DNA of 64,000 nt from Inia geoffrensis (taxonomy: Eukaryota; Chordata; Mammalia; Artiodactyla; Iniidae). Every line of letters starts with the position of its first letter. Position 1 is the first letter of the stretch. The position numbers were made by a program, and so were the translations under genes. The stretch lies in assembly GCA_036417435.1 (NCBI GenBank), contig CM070899.1, positions 1,741,001 through 1,805,000 on the forward strand, in the 5' to 3' direction. Of the stretch, positions 12,426-22,395 are shown piece by piece. Below the pieces are notes generated by a model that saw only the letters and a list, made by a program, of their open reading frames with translations, did not search any database and had not been told where the DNA came from.

Positions 12426-12699
12426 GACCAAGTAGGGCCAGGGCTCTGGGAGGAGACCCCCCCCACGCCAGCCTGCCATGGACGGGCCCTTGGGCCCAGA
12501 AGGCCCTGGGGTCCCGGCACCAAAGGAAGGAGTGGGGCGGGGAGGGACCAGGGCAGACCGCCCAGCTGCCCAGCTGTCCAGCCTCTGCTCCTTGGCTAAG
12601 AGAAGCCCCTGCTTCCGTGGGCCACCCTGCAGGAGGGGGCCTCAGCCCCAGGTGTGAGATACTGTCCCCCACACACAGATCTCCATTCTGGCTTTGCTG

Positions 12700-13140
12700 C
12701 CTGCATGTTTTTTGTTTTTTTAAAGAAGGATTTGACTTTTTTATCTTAAAAGAATTTGCATAGTAAACCTCTAAATATTAGTGACAATTGTACTAGTGAC
12801 AAATGTATATTCTTGAAAATTCCCTTTGTAAAAAACCTCAAAGAACTGAATTATATATCTGTTGTTTTGTTTGTTTGTTTGTTTTTGCAGTACGCAAGCC
12901 TCTCACCGTTGCGGCCTCTCCCGTTGCGTAGCACAGGCTCCGGACACACAGGCTTAGCAGCCATGGCTCACGGGCCCAGCCGCTCCGCGGCACGTGGGAT
13001 CTTCCCGGACCGGGGCACGAACCCGTGTCCCCTGCATCGGCAGGCAGATTCCCAACCACTGTGCCACCAGGGAAGCCCTATATATCTGTTTTAAAGAACA
13101 GTGATGCTTAAATTTTCAAGAAGGAATAAAAATGTCTTCC
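12700..13140. other. AT-rich unique sequence around the SINE
   Basis: AT-rich flanks (12700-12863 and 13079-13140), including agaatttgcatagtaaacc, do not match a repeat I can name. The left flank contains an antisense POU octamer ATTTGCAT at 12754-12761. Confidence 0.35.
12864..13078 (-). mobile_element. CHR-type SINE with 12-bp target duplication
   Basis: A T-rich tail (gttttgtttgtttgtttg) on the left and the head gccaccagggaagccc on the right show minus orientation. The perfect duplication TATATATCTGTT lies at 12852-12863 and 13079-13090. The clean duplication and low divergence point to a relatively recent cetacean insertion. Confidence 0.95.
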
Positions 13141-13630
13141 TTTGTTTGAAAGGGCGGCGGCTCTAGCAGCATTCCCCTCTCCTTCCAAAGGTAAGACTAA
13201 AATCATCACAGCGGGCAGGTGAGGAGCTCGGTACATGAGGATGGAAGCTTCTGAAAGATTCCCCCCTTTTCTAGAGAAAGGAACATTCTCCTGGAACATT
13301 CTGACTGTCCAGCGGCATTGCCTTGTCTCCTTTAATCCTCAGAGAGCCCCGCATCTGTGCCAGGCCCCACCACCCCCGATTCCTGGATTGTCTGAAACGG
13401 AACCAGTTTGTAAGCGCACATCTGCTGGACCCCAGGGACTCCTAACCAGGCGCTGTGCCTTCTGCTTAAGAAATGAGTGGGTCCATCCTTCATTCTAGAG
13501 AGATTCTGATGCAAAATGGTTCCCTTCCAAAGTGGTTTCTTTAAGAAGTGGCTGTTCAGCCATCCAGAAACCTCTGATTTCCAGAAACAGACCTCCTGGT
13601 GGGGATTTCCTGGCCTAGCGCCATGCCCGT
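13141..13630. other. Unique sequence
   Basis: No gene or repeat recognised. Confidence 0.4.
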
Positions 13631-14156
13631 GCTGGTGGTGGTCGTGGTGGTGGTGGTGGTTGTGGTGGTGGTTGTGGTGGCTGTGGTGGTGGTGGTAGCA
13701 GTTGTGGTGGTCGTGGTGGTGGTGGTTGTGGTCGTGGTGGTGATGGTGGTCGTGGTGGTGGTGGTCGTGGTGGTGGTTGTGGTGGTTGTGGTGTTTGTGG
13801 TGGTGGTTGTTGTGGTGGTGGTCGTGGTGGTCGTGGTGGTGGTGGTTGTCATGGTGGTGATGGTGGTCATGGTGGTGGTGGTCGTGGTGGTGGTGGTGGT
13901 GGTCGTGGTGGTGGTGGTTGTTGTGGTGGTCGTGGTGGTGGTCGTGGTGGTGGTGGTGATGGTGGTGGTGATGGTGGTGGTGGTGATGGTGGTGGTTGTG
14001 GTGGTGGTGGTCGTGATGGTGGTGGTCGTGGTGGTCGTGGTGGTGGTGGTGATGGTGGTGGTGATGTGGTGGTGATGGTGGTGGTTGTGGTGGTCGTGGT
14101 GGTGGTGGTCGTGGTGGTCGTGGTGATGGTGGCAGTCATGGTGGTCCTGGTGGGCC
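13631..14156. repeat. TGG/TCG-type trinucleotide repeat block (about 525 bp)
   Basis: The block is nearly pure ggtggtggtcgtggt-type sequence on the plus strand with occasional gat, tgt and cat variants. It gives long open frames of valine (plus) and threonine or histidine (minus) that are artefacts. G-richness on one strand suggests non-B DNA potential. Confidence 0.95.
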
Positions 14157-15744
14157 TGGGAGATAAGCCAGGGAAGGCAACTCTCGTGTTTCCTCATCCA
14201 ACGTTTCCCAGCACCTCCCCTGCTTTAGTCAGACCCTCCACCTCTGTTTCCTTTTATTAGTGTTCTGTCCACTGACCCACCTGCTCCTTGGCTATAAGCC
14301 CCACTGGCCCCTGCTGTATTTGGATTTGAGCCCAATCCCCCTCCCCTCTGCAAAATCCCATCACCGTGGTCGTGGTCCCCATGCCTATCCTGATGGCCCC
14401 TTAAATAAAGCCTGCCTTACCCTGTTTGACAAGTACCATGAATATTTTCTTTCACAGGGGCGAGAGTCCAGGCCAGCCAACCTCTCCGCCAGCTGTGCCC
14501 CTGGACCCATGGAGGCGATGCCCCCCCCATCCCACCTTCTTCACATCTGGCCTAGCCTCTGCCCCTGCCTCCCTCCCCCACCACATCATTCAATGTCGAA
14601 ATCACGAGCTGGGGCGGCAGGCCAGCAGCAGACTCAGTTTCCCCTACCTATGTGCATGTGCTGGGTTAACTGGGCAGACCCACTTCCATGTGTGCCCTCC
14701 TCCCAGCACACATCTGGGCAGAGGCTGAGCGGGCAGCATCCTCCCCACGCCCATCCATACTTCCAGGACTTCCTCCTGCCTGGAAGAAAGAGAGAAAAGG
14801 GTTTTCCTGTCCCCCCACCAAACCTGACAAGGAAGGGCGTTTTGTTCCTGGGAGGACTGAATTGCTGGGGTCTCCCCAGCCCCTCCACCCCCGACAGAAA
14901 GGGCAGCTGGGGCTGCGTGTGACCCTCCCACCTGCCTGATGCTACACACAACTGGAAATCCAATTGGCGGTCGTCCTGCCCACAGCAGGGGCTCAGCGCC
15001 TCCATGCACCCTGAGGGGCCGGTGTCAGCAGAGAGCCCTTTGCTCCATGGCCAGATAGCACGGTGCCCCCAGCTGACCCAGCAGGTCCTAACACCCAGTC
15101 TCAGGCCCTTCCTGCCTCCCTCTATGTCCCACACTCAGCGGGCTCTGCTCAGTGGGGAGGCTTCAGGGAAGGAGCTGGGGGAGCCCCTGAGCTCCCCACG
15201 AACCCACACCCTCCTCCTGGAGGATAAGCCTGGGAGGGGCTGTTGGCAGCCCATCCCCTGTCCCTGTGGGAGGGGTCCACTGCCCGCTGGCCTCTCCAGC
15301 CGCTCCTTCCAGTTCATTCCGAGGTGTTAAGAGGCAGTCCCAGCAGGACAGGGTGTGAAAGGCTGAGAAGCAGCTATCCCATTAACCCTCTCCACCCCTC
15401 CGGTGCTGGAAACCAAACCTCACTCCCAGCCTTTGTCCCATTCACAGTGACGCTCACTGGCAGGAATAATTAACACAAAATAAAACTGGCAAGAGCGAGA
15501 CGTGTCCTGGAAAAGGCCGTGCCTGCGTAAAGCTTGGCAGAAGTGTGCTCCACCCGCTGCGGCTCCTGGGTGAGAAGCCAGGAGGAGAAGGCATGAGCGC
15601 AGATCAACTGCGCGATGCAGGATGCGCCCGGAAAACCATGGGCAAAGGAAGCTTCAGGGAGCTGGAAGTGTTCACAAAGACAGCTAGAAGTGTGAATCCA
15701 TGCTTCTGCAGAGAAAACTCGTTGAGGCTGCACGTGGCCCCAGA
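14157..15744. other. Unique sequence
   Basis: GC-rich on the whole. No gene or nameable repeat. Confidence 0.4.
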
Positions 15745-16216
15745 GACAGGAGATCCCAACCCCAGCACCTGGGAGTGTGACCTGATTTAGTAAAAGAGCC
15801 TTGCAAATGTGACTAATCAAGGCTCTTGAGTTGGGGAGGTTACCCTGGATTATCCTGGATTTTCTGGCAGTGGGGGCGGGGTGGGGGTGGCCCGAGGGCA
15901 TCATGTGTATTTTATCTGAGGGAGGCAGAGGGAGATTTGATAACACCCAGAGGAGGGGCTGTGAAGGTGGCAGCAGACACTGGAGGGTGGTGGCCACAAG
16001 CCAAGGGATGCGGCAGCCACCAGGAGCCGGAAGAGGCTGGAAGGGTCCTTCCCTAAAGCCTCTGGGGGGAGCTCAGTACGGCCGACACCTCGATGTCAGC
16101 CTGGTCACGCTGAGTTTGGACCTCTGGCCCCCAGAGCCTTGAGAGGATATGCTCTTCTGTTCCAAGCCTCCCAGTGTGTGGTAATTTGTTATGGCAGCCA
16201 CAGGAAGCTAATAGGA
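15745..16216 (+). mobile_element. MaLR-type LTR relic (MLT1-like)
   Basis: Wording such as gagccttgcaaatgtgacta, gttaccctggattatcctgg, acaagccaaggga, cgacacctcgatgtcagcc and the end gtgtggtaatttgttatgg cagccacaggaagctaat follows the MLT1-like LTR pattern in sense orientation. No viral gene sequence is attached. Confidence 0.6.
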
Positions 16217-16248
16217 GGCACGTCTCCAGAAAAATACCCCGTCGGGTG

Positions 16249-16740
16249 GCGTGTTAGTTTCTGGTGCTATGTGACAGATCACCACAAACTTGGCGCCCTA
16301 AGACAGCACCCACTGAGGATGCACAGCCTGTCTGCCAGACGCCCGGCGCAGCATGGCCTGGTCCTGCGCTCGGGCTGGGCTGAGCTCTCACCTGAAAGCC
16401 CCAGGGAAGCCTCCCAGCCAGACCCCTTCTTGTTTTCACAGAATTCAGTTCCTGGAGGCCTAGGACAGAGGCTCTCGCGCTGGCTGTCGGCCGGGGATGG
16501 GGGCTCTCAGCAAGCAGAGGCTGCCTGCTGTGTGGCCTCCCCACCCTGAGTGGCAGTGGCGTGTGGAACCCTTCCGCTTCCGGCCCCTGACCCCACCGCT
16601 GCCACGGGCCAGGGAAGACCTTCTGCATTTGAAGGCCATGTGACTAGGTCAGGCCCACCCAGAGAACCTCCCTGTGTTGAGGTCAGCACACTCATAACCT
16701 TAATTATGAAGTCCCTGGTGTCAGTGTAACAGGACACAAG
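16249..16740 (-). mobile_element. MaLR-type LTR relic (MLT1-like), antisense
   Basis: It begins gtgttagtttctggtgctatg, the reverse complement of a MaLR-like 3' end, and continues with cagaattcagttcctggagg and tttgaaggccatgtgactag to near agtccctggtgtcagtg. It faces the previous LTR tail to tail. Confidence 0.55.
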
Positions 16741-17499
16741 AGCGGATCGGGCCGCGGGACCATCCCGGAAACCTGCCCACCGCAGGCAGCCTTGTGCTGA
16801 CGAAAATATTCACAGAAATAAGGTCAAATAGCTCAGGGTCAAGTATGTCCAGGTTGGAACCACAGGGCCCAACTTGCGTGGTGCACTGCAGAGCCTTCCC
16901 GCCTGGCTCCAACCTCACCTCCCACTGTCCCCAGTCAGCTGCCCCTGACCCCATCTGGTCCACCCCGGGCCCAAGCTGACCTTCCAGTCCTTGAAGGGGC
17001 CTGGAGGCCGAGGGCCTGGCTTCCTGTCCCAGCCGCGCTGCGCTGGCCGTGGGCCTCAGGGCCCGTGCGGGTTTATGGAGCACCCGCCATGTCGGAGGCT
17101 GTGTGCTCAGTACCCCAGGGGTGCAAGTGAGGATCCTGCACGCTCCAGATCTAGTCAGTCCCTGAGTGTAGACACCATGGGTGCCCCGGCCACGAGCCAT
17201 CGGCCCTCACCGCCCACCATCCAGCCACACACACCTGTGACCCTCCACCTGAGGGCATCTCCGGCCACACCCCCGGGACCAGCCCAGCCAGCTCAGGTGG
17301 GCCAACGCTGGTAGGTTTTGTATCAGCACCAGAAGCCCCCAGAGGGCCTGCGCTCCGTGCCCCCATCGTCAACCCCCTGTGTTGGCTTGCTCCATCCACA
17401 TCTTGTCCCCGCTTATCTGCTTGTGACCCCAGGACCCTTCTCCAAATTCGCCACTTGCCCTGAGTCTCACTTCTGGGGGAACCTCAGCCAAACACTGAG
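16741..17499. other. GC-rich unique sequence
   Basis: No gene or nameable repeat. A short AT-rich patch near 16795-16850 (cgaaaatattcacagaaata) has no identity. Confidence 0.4.
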
Positions 17500-17655
17500 A
17501 GCTGAGATCCAGAGGATGCGTCCCCTTTCACTGATGAAGAAAACAAGGCAGAGACATGAAATAACCCACCCGCGATGGCAAAACTGGTCATTGGCAAGAG
17601 TGGGGACCGGCCCCATCTGGCTGCAAGGCCACCCTCCTAACCTCCAGTTCTTCTG
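17500..17655 (-). mobile_element. MIR SINE relic, antisense
   Basis: cactgatgaagaaaacaagg and later caagagtggggaccggcccc fit antisense MIR. Confidence 0.5.
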
Positions 17656-17884
17656 TGCTCCTGCCAAGGTCCCCTCCTCCCCGGCCCTGCACCCTCCCCA
17701 GTGAGTCAGGGGCCAACTCGAATGTCTGTTCCCTCAGAAGCAGCCTCGGGCCCCGCTGGCCAGCGAGCACAAGACCCCCGGCAGACCCGAGACACAGAGT
17801 GCGGGCTCGCTGTCCCCCTGAGCGCTCCAGGCAGCATCCACGGGTCCCCACACACCCCAACACCACTCAGTCTGTCACGCGTTC
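17656..17884. other. Unique sequence
   Basis: Nothing recognised. Confidence 0.4.
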
Positions 17885-18065
17885 ATCCCTCCAGACAGAT
17901 GGGCCGGGCTTATCTGCAAGGTGGGAGCTGCAGGATTTATGTACTGAAAAGTCTATTTGTAGAGCTGACAGTAGTTGAGGAGCGATTTCTCCACAATAAA
18001 TTCTGCCTTCAGCACCTGGGATCTTCTTTCTGCTGATTTGTCACATTCTGAGTTTCTCCCAGGGA
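17885..18065. promoter_or_regulatory. Candidate conserved non-coding element
   Basis: The unique block has ctgcaggatttatgtactga aaagtctatttgtagagc and ccacaataaattctgcc. No repeat similarity; inference only. Confidence 0.3.
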
Positions 18066-18704
18066 TCAGAAACCCATCATGTGCCTGAGAGGCAGGTTCC
18101 TGCCTGGCGTGGAGGGCGTGGTAGGGGGGATGGAGGAGTGACACACAGGCATGGCGGGGGAGGGGGGGAGATGTGCACACCACCTGCTCAGAAGGGACCA
18201 CGGCTGCGAACGCGGGGGCTGGAGTCAGTTCCTCGAGTGATGCCCCGGAGGTCCCAGGTCTCCTTCCAGGTAGGAAAGAAAACCAGCCGAGTTCATAGAC
18301 CCCTAACTGCTCAAGGCCTCACCCGGCTCCCTGGACCTGGACCTAGCAGTGTAGGGTCAGCCTCCTTCCTGGGCACCTGGCTCTGACCAGGTAACCCAGA
18401 ACCCCCCTACAGGGACTCCCAGCCCCTTGGCCCTGACATGCTCTGGTGTGCCCTGCCCACTACCCGCTCCCGCCCAGGCTGGCTGGCTCTCCTGATCCCG
18501 CCTCAGCCCATCCCCCATCACTGGCCACCTGCCCACTGGCCAATCCCGCTTCCTGGAATTCCGGACTCTTTGCCCTCCAGGCCCACGGTCCCCATCACTG
18601 TTCCCCAAGCTCCCGATGCGGCTGCCCCTCTGGACGGGCATGGGCCCTCCCCGAGCACTTCTGAGGCCCTGCTGGATCCTGGCACAAAGCAGCACCGAGG
18701 CCGT
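18066..18704. other. Unique GC-rich sequence
   Basis: Nothing recognised. Confidence 0.4.
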
Positions 18705-18870
18705 ACTGACGGTTGGGAAGAAGAGACACCGATTCGGATCACGCAAGTGGCAACTGAATCCTCAGTTTGACGTTTATGTCGGCAGAGCTGTAACTAAAAT
18801 GCATTCGGGAAGCACTTACTTGTGTCTAATTAGAACTTGTTGGGTTTCTATGGAGATCCCTTCAGCTGTA
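18705..18870. promoter_or_regulatory. Candidate conserved non-coding element
   Basis: Moderate-GC unique sequence has tcagtttgacgtttatgtcg and cttacttgtgtctaattaga, which carries a CTAATTAG homeodomain core. No repeat similarity. Function is inferred. Confidence 0.35.
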
Positions 18871-20179
18871 ACGGGAAGGTCACCATTCCTGCCCTCTCTG
18901 GCGGCCGTGGACGGAAAGGAGTCTCGGGGACAGAGCTGGTCACCGCTATAGCTGCTCTGTTCCCACCACTGACGGGCCAGCTAACAGACCCTCGTGCGGG
19001 AGACCTAGCTGGGCGAGTTGGCCAAACGGCTCCTGGGGTAGCTGGGTCCCCCGGAGAGGAACCAGCCTCACTGCTCCCCAGGCCCCCACCCACCCACAGA
19101 GGGGGTGGCCCCGGGCTGGGGATGGGCTGGACCTCAGAGCCCCCCACCCCAGCCTGGCAGGAGCCCCTGGCTGGGGATGGGCTGGACCTCAGAGCCCCCC
19201 ACCCCAGCCTGGCAGGAGCCCCTGGCCTCTTCCGGAATAGTTCAGTGGCCTGCGGCCTCCGGCCTGCCCGGTGCGGAATGGCTGGGTCACCGCACGCTGG
19301 CCGGCCCCCCGACGCAGACGGATAGGTGGACAGAGGGTGAAAGGCTGTAGAGACAGGACTCTCCAAAGACAGCAAAGATGGGCCTTTGGGGTCAATGTCC
19401 TGCGACAGTTCAGCCCCCCTGTGGTGCCCTGTGGTGGAGGCCAGGAGGCCGGCCCCCCAACGCGGCTGTGTGACCCACACACGTGCTTTACAATGCGTTC
19501 GAGGGCCACGTGGGGATGCAGGGAGACAGGCAGAGAGACCGCCAGCACCAAGAGGGGTCACGTCAGGGGGGTCACCCATTTTGCTGATGAGGAAACTGAG
19601 GCAGAACCTCTCGGCCCAGAGGAGGGAGGGGCCCGTATTGGACCTCAGGCCGGTTAGTCTCCTGAGCCCCCCGCTGTCCGAGGCCCAGCAGGTCTGATGG
19701 TCGGGTGGAAGGCAGGAAGGAAGGAAGGCAGTGTCCCCCTGACCTGCAGGGGCTCGGCAGTAGGGCGAGTGCAGCCCAGGAGCCCCCAACACATGCGCAG
19801 GACAGAGCTCCCCCCAGGCCCTGCCCCTCCCCTCCAGGCTGACACCACATCCAAGGCGCCCCACAGAGGGAGACCCCCCACGGCCCAGGAAGCCCTGCCT
19901 GCCCTGCCCCTGGGCCTGAGCCCGCAGCTCAGCCTCATGAGCTGGGCAGCGAAGGGTTCTCTCCCAGCTCTGAGCTTCGCATCTGTGGAAGGACCCGGGG
20001 CCACCCACTCCCCACTCCCTTTGGTCTGGGTTGGCCGGACCAAGGCCAGGTGCGTCAGGTTCAAGTGTGGGGCCCCATCACTGTGTTTGTCATCTTTTCG
20101 AGAGCTCAGTTGCCTTCACCTGACACCCACGGGAGTGGGCATCCTGCAGGCTCTCCTCATAAAGAGAAGTGTGCCCTCA
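18871..20179. other. GC-rich unique sequence around the tandem duplication
   Basis: No gene. A long minus-strand open frame here is explained by GC content. A short antisense MIR-like patch lies near 19575-19605 (gatgaggaaactgaggcag). Confidence 0.4.
19116..19225. repeat. Perfect 2 x 55-bp tandem duplication
   Basis: Copies at 19116-19170 and 19171-19225 are identical (ctggggatgggctggacctc ... ggagcccctgg). Identity suggests a recent duplication or an assembly artefact. Confidence 0.9.
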
Positions 20180-20300
20180 CCCTGCCAGGCACGCGCTTGC
20201 ACGTACATGCTTGCACACATATACATGCACACATATACATGCACACATGCAGACACACGCTTGTACGGACGGGCACACACGTGCACACACGCACAGCAGA
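20180..20300. repeat. Decayed CA/TA-type simple repeat
   Basis: cacacatatacatgcacac units repeat with drift. Confidence 0.8.
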
Positions 20301-22219
20301 GCTCATTAGGAGATGGGGGACAGGTCTAATCCCTGAATTTACACAAGACCGCCCCCGTTAGACTCAGGATTGGACCCGGTGCTGCCGAATGACCAGGGAA
20401 GTGGCATTCGACCCTCGGACTGGGGGGCATGCTTCCTGGGGAGTGGGCGCGGCTGTAATTGGCACCTCCTCCCTTGTACCCGGGGCCTGCTGGGCTGCCT
20501 TGCCCTGGGGGCGGGCAGGGGTGTGTGCTCTCATCATCCCTCCCAGCGCCCCCGCAGCAAGGAGGAGTGGAGCCCTCGCCTTCTCTGCACCCACCTGTGC
20601 CTGCCTGGTCTTCGCGGGGCTCGGCCGGCTGAGTGGACACTGTTCGTGGCCCCGTTACTGATGGTGCTCACCACCAGATCGTCCCCTCCACAGGGCTGGG
20701 ACGGGTCTGCCTGGTCACGGCCATTTCCCCCGGGGCTCAGAAGGACATCTGTATTTGCCAAATGAAAGGTCACCATTGCTTAGAAGGGGAAACCGTAGCC
20801 CAGAGAGAAGAGCCACCCTCAAAGGCTACGGGCAGCAGGGGCAGCAAGCGGGACAGGCCCCGCAGGGACCACGCTGGACAAGACAGCGCTGGCTTCCAGC
20901 CACCCCTGTCCAGCTTTCTGTGGCCTGAGACAGTGTCCCAGCCCAGCAAGGTGTCTGGCCGGACAACCCCAGACTCTGCCCCCTGAGAACCGAGCTGGCA
21001 ACTGCACCAATGTGGCCCTCGCTGTCGTTTCAGTCCAGGGCACAGAGCTCGGGTTGTCCCACGCCTGCCCCCGGCTCCCCACAGAGCTTCACTCCACCCC
21101 GGGCAGGGCCACGGGACCCAGCGCTGCGGGGCTGGAGCCGAGAAGTGGCCCAGGAACCACCTGGAGAGCCAGGCCTGCCCACCCGCTGGCTTACCGCCTC
21201 TCGTCCCAGCTACACTGCACCCCACGCTGGGAGCCCTTGGCACTCGCAGGGCCGGGGTGGGGAGGGGGCGGTTGTCTCTCCCCGTCCCCACCCCCAGCCT
21301 GGCAGCAGTACCCCACCAGCCCTAAGTCCTCGTCTGCACCTCCCTCCTCCTGTCGGTATGGACAGGGTGCTTATAAAACACCTGCAGGGAGCCGTCTCTC
21401 CCTGCCTCGGGCTCCAGCCCTCCTGGACAGCAGCAAGGTGTCCACCATCTGTCCCCTGAAGACGAATATGTGACATGACCAGAGACAGAGAGAGACAGAG
21501 GGACAAGCAGGGAAACCGGGGGGAGGACACCGGCTTCCTTGAGACCCTCCCTGGAAAGGTCCCAGCAGGAGGGGAGGGTCCCCAGGCCCCAGGGGCTGCA
21601 GGGACAGGCTTGCTGACCCCCACACAGGTCAGAGCTCCTTCAGCTTTCCAGTGACACCCAGCTCAGGACATCAACCGTCACCCAGCTGGGCCTCAGGGCA
21701 GGTTTCAGAGCCGCTGCCACCACCAGGAGGCTGTAAGAGGCATGTGCCCAGAGCCGGCTTCCTCACCCACAGGATGCACAGAATCACCCCATAAAATGGG
21801 CTCCGTGGACCACCGAGAAGTTTCACCACAGAGCGCAGAGCTCCCCACACACAGGACCGGTGCGCCCGCCATCGCCTCCCGCTCCGAGAGGATGTGGGTG
21901 CCACGGTGAGTCACGGGGCCCAGGACCTTCCAGCCCCACCCCAAGGGGAAGAACACGTGGCCGGCCTTCCCCCCACGAAGGGGACGTCCCAGCTCAGGGA
22001 CACTCCAGGATGCCCCACAATGGTCTGTCCTAGTTCACTGCCCCAACACACTTGGTCCAGGCACTACGGTGTCCGCCCAGGAGTGCCTCCCGAGCCCTCG
22101 GCTGAGCTGGGATCATCTCTGGGTCCTCCCGGCCCCTGGCTTTCCTCTCTTTGGGCCACAGCACTGGACCATAATGGCCAGTGTGACCCCACAGCCTAGG
22201 GCCAAACTGGGCACGATTG
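20301..22219. other. GC-rich unique sequence
   Basis: No gene. A MIR-like antisense patch occurs near 20740-20810. Confidence 0.4.
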
Positions 22220-22395
22220 TGTTGGAAGAGATAATGGGCGGAAGGAAGGATGGATGAAAGGGAATGGGGGAGGAATAGATGGTCGGAGGACGAATGGATG
22301 GGTCAGTGGACACACGGAAGGAAGGGTAGGCTGTAGATGGAAGGATGAGGGAAGGAAGGAAGGATGGAGAGAAAGAAGGAAGGATGTCCAGGTGG
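22220..22395. repeat. GGAA/GGAT tetranucleotide-type repeat
   Basis: gaaggaaggatgg and ggatggatg units, purine-rich on the plus strand, run for about 175 bp. Confidence 0.8.

Noticed and set aside
13556..14260. Long Val-, Thr- and His-rich reading frames
   Set aside because: They are translations of the TGG/TCG repeat.
18848..20008. Minus-strand open frame of 386 codons
   Set aside because: It spans the 55-bp tandem duplication in GC-rich DNA, has no recognisable domain, and its composition follows base content.
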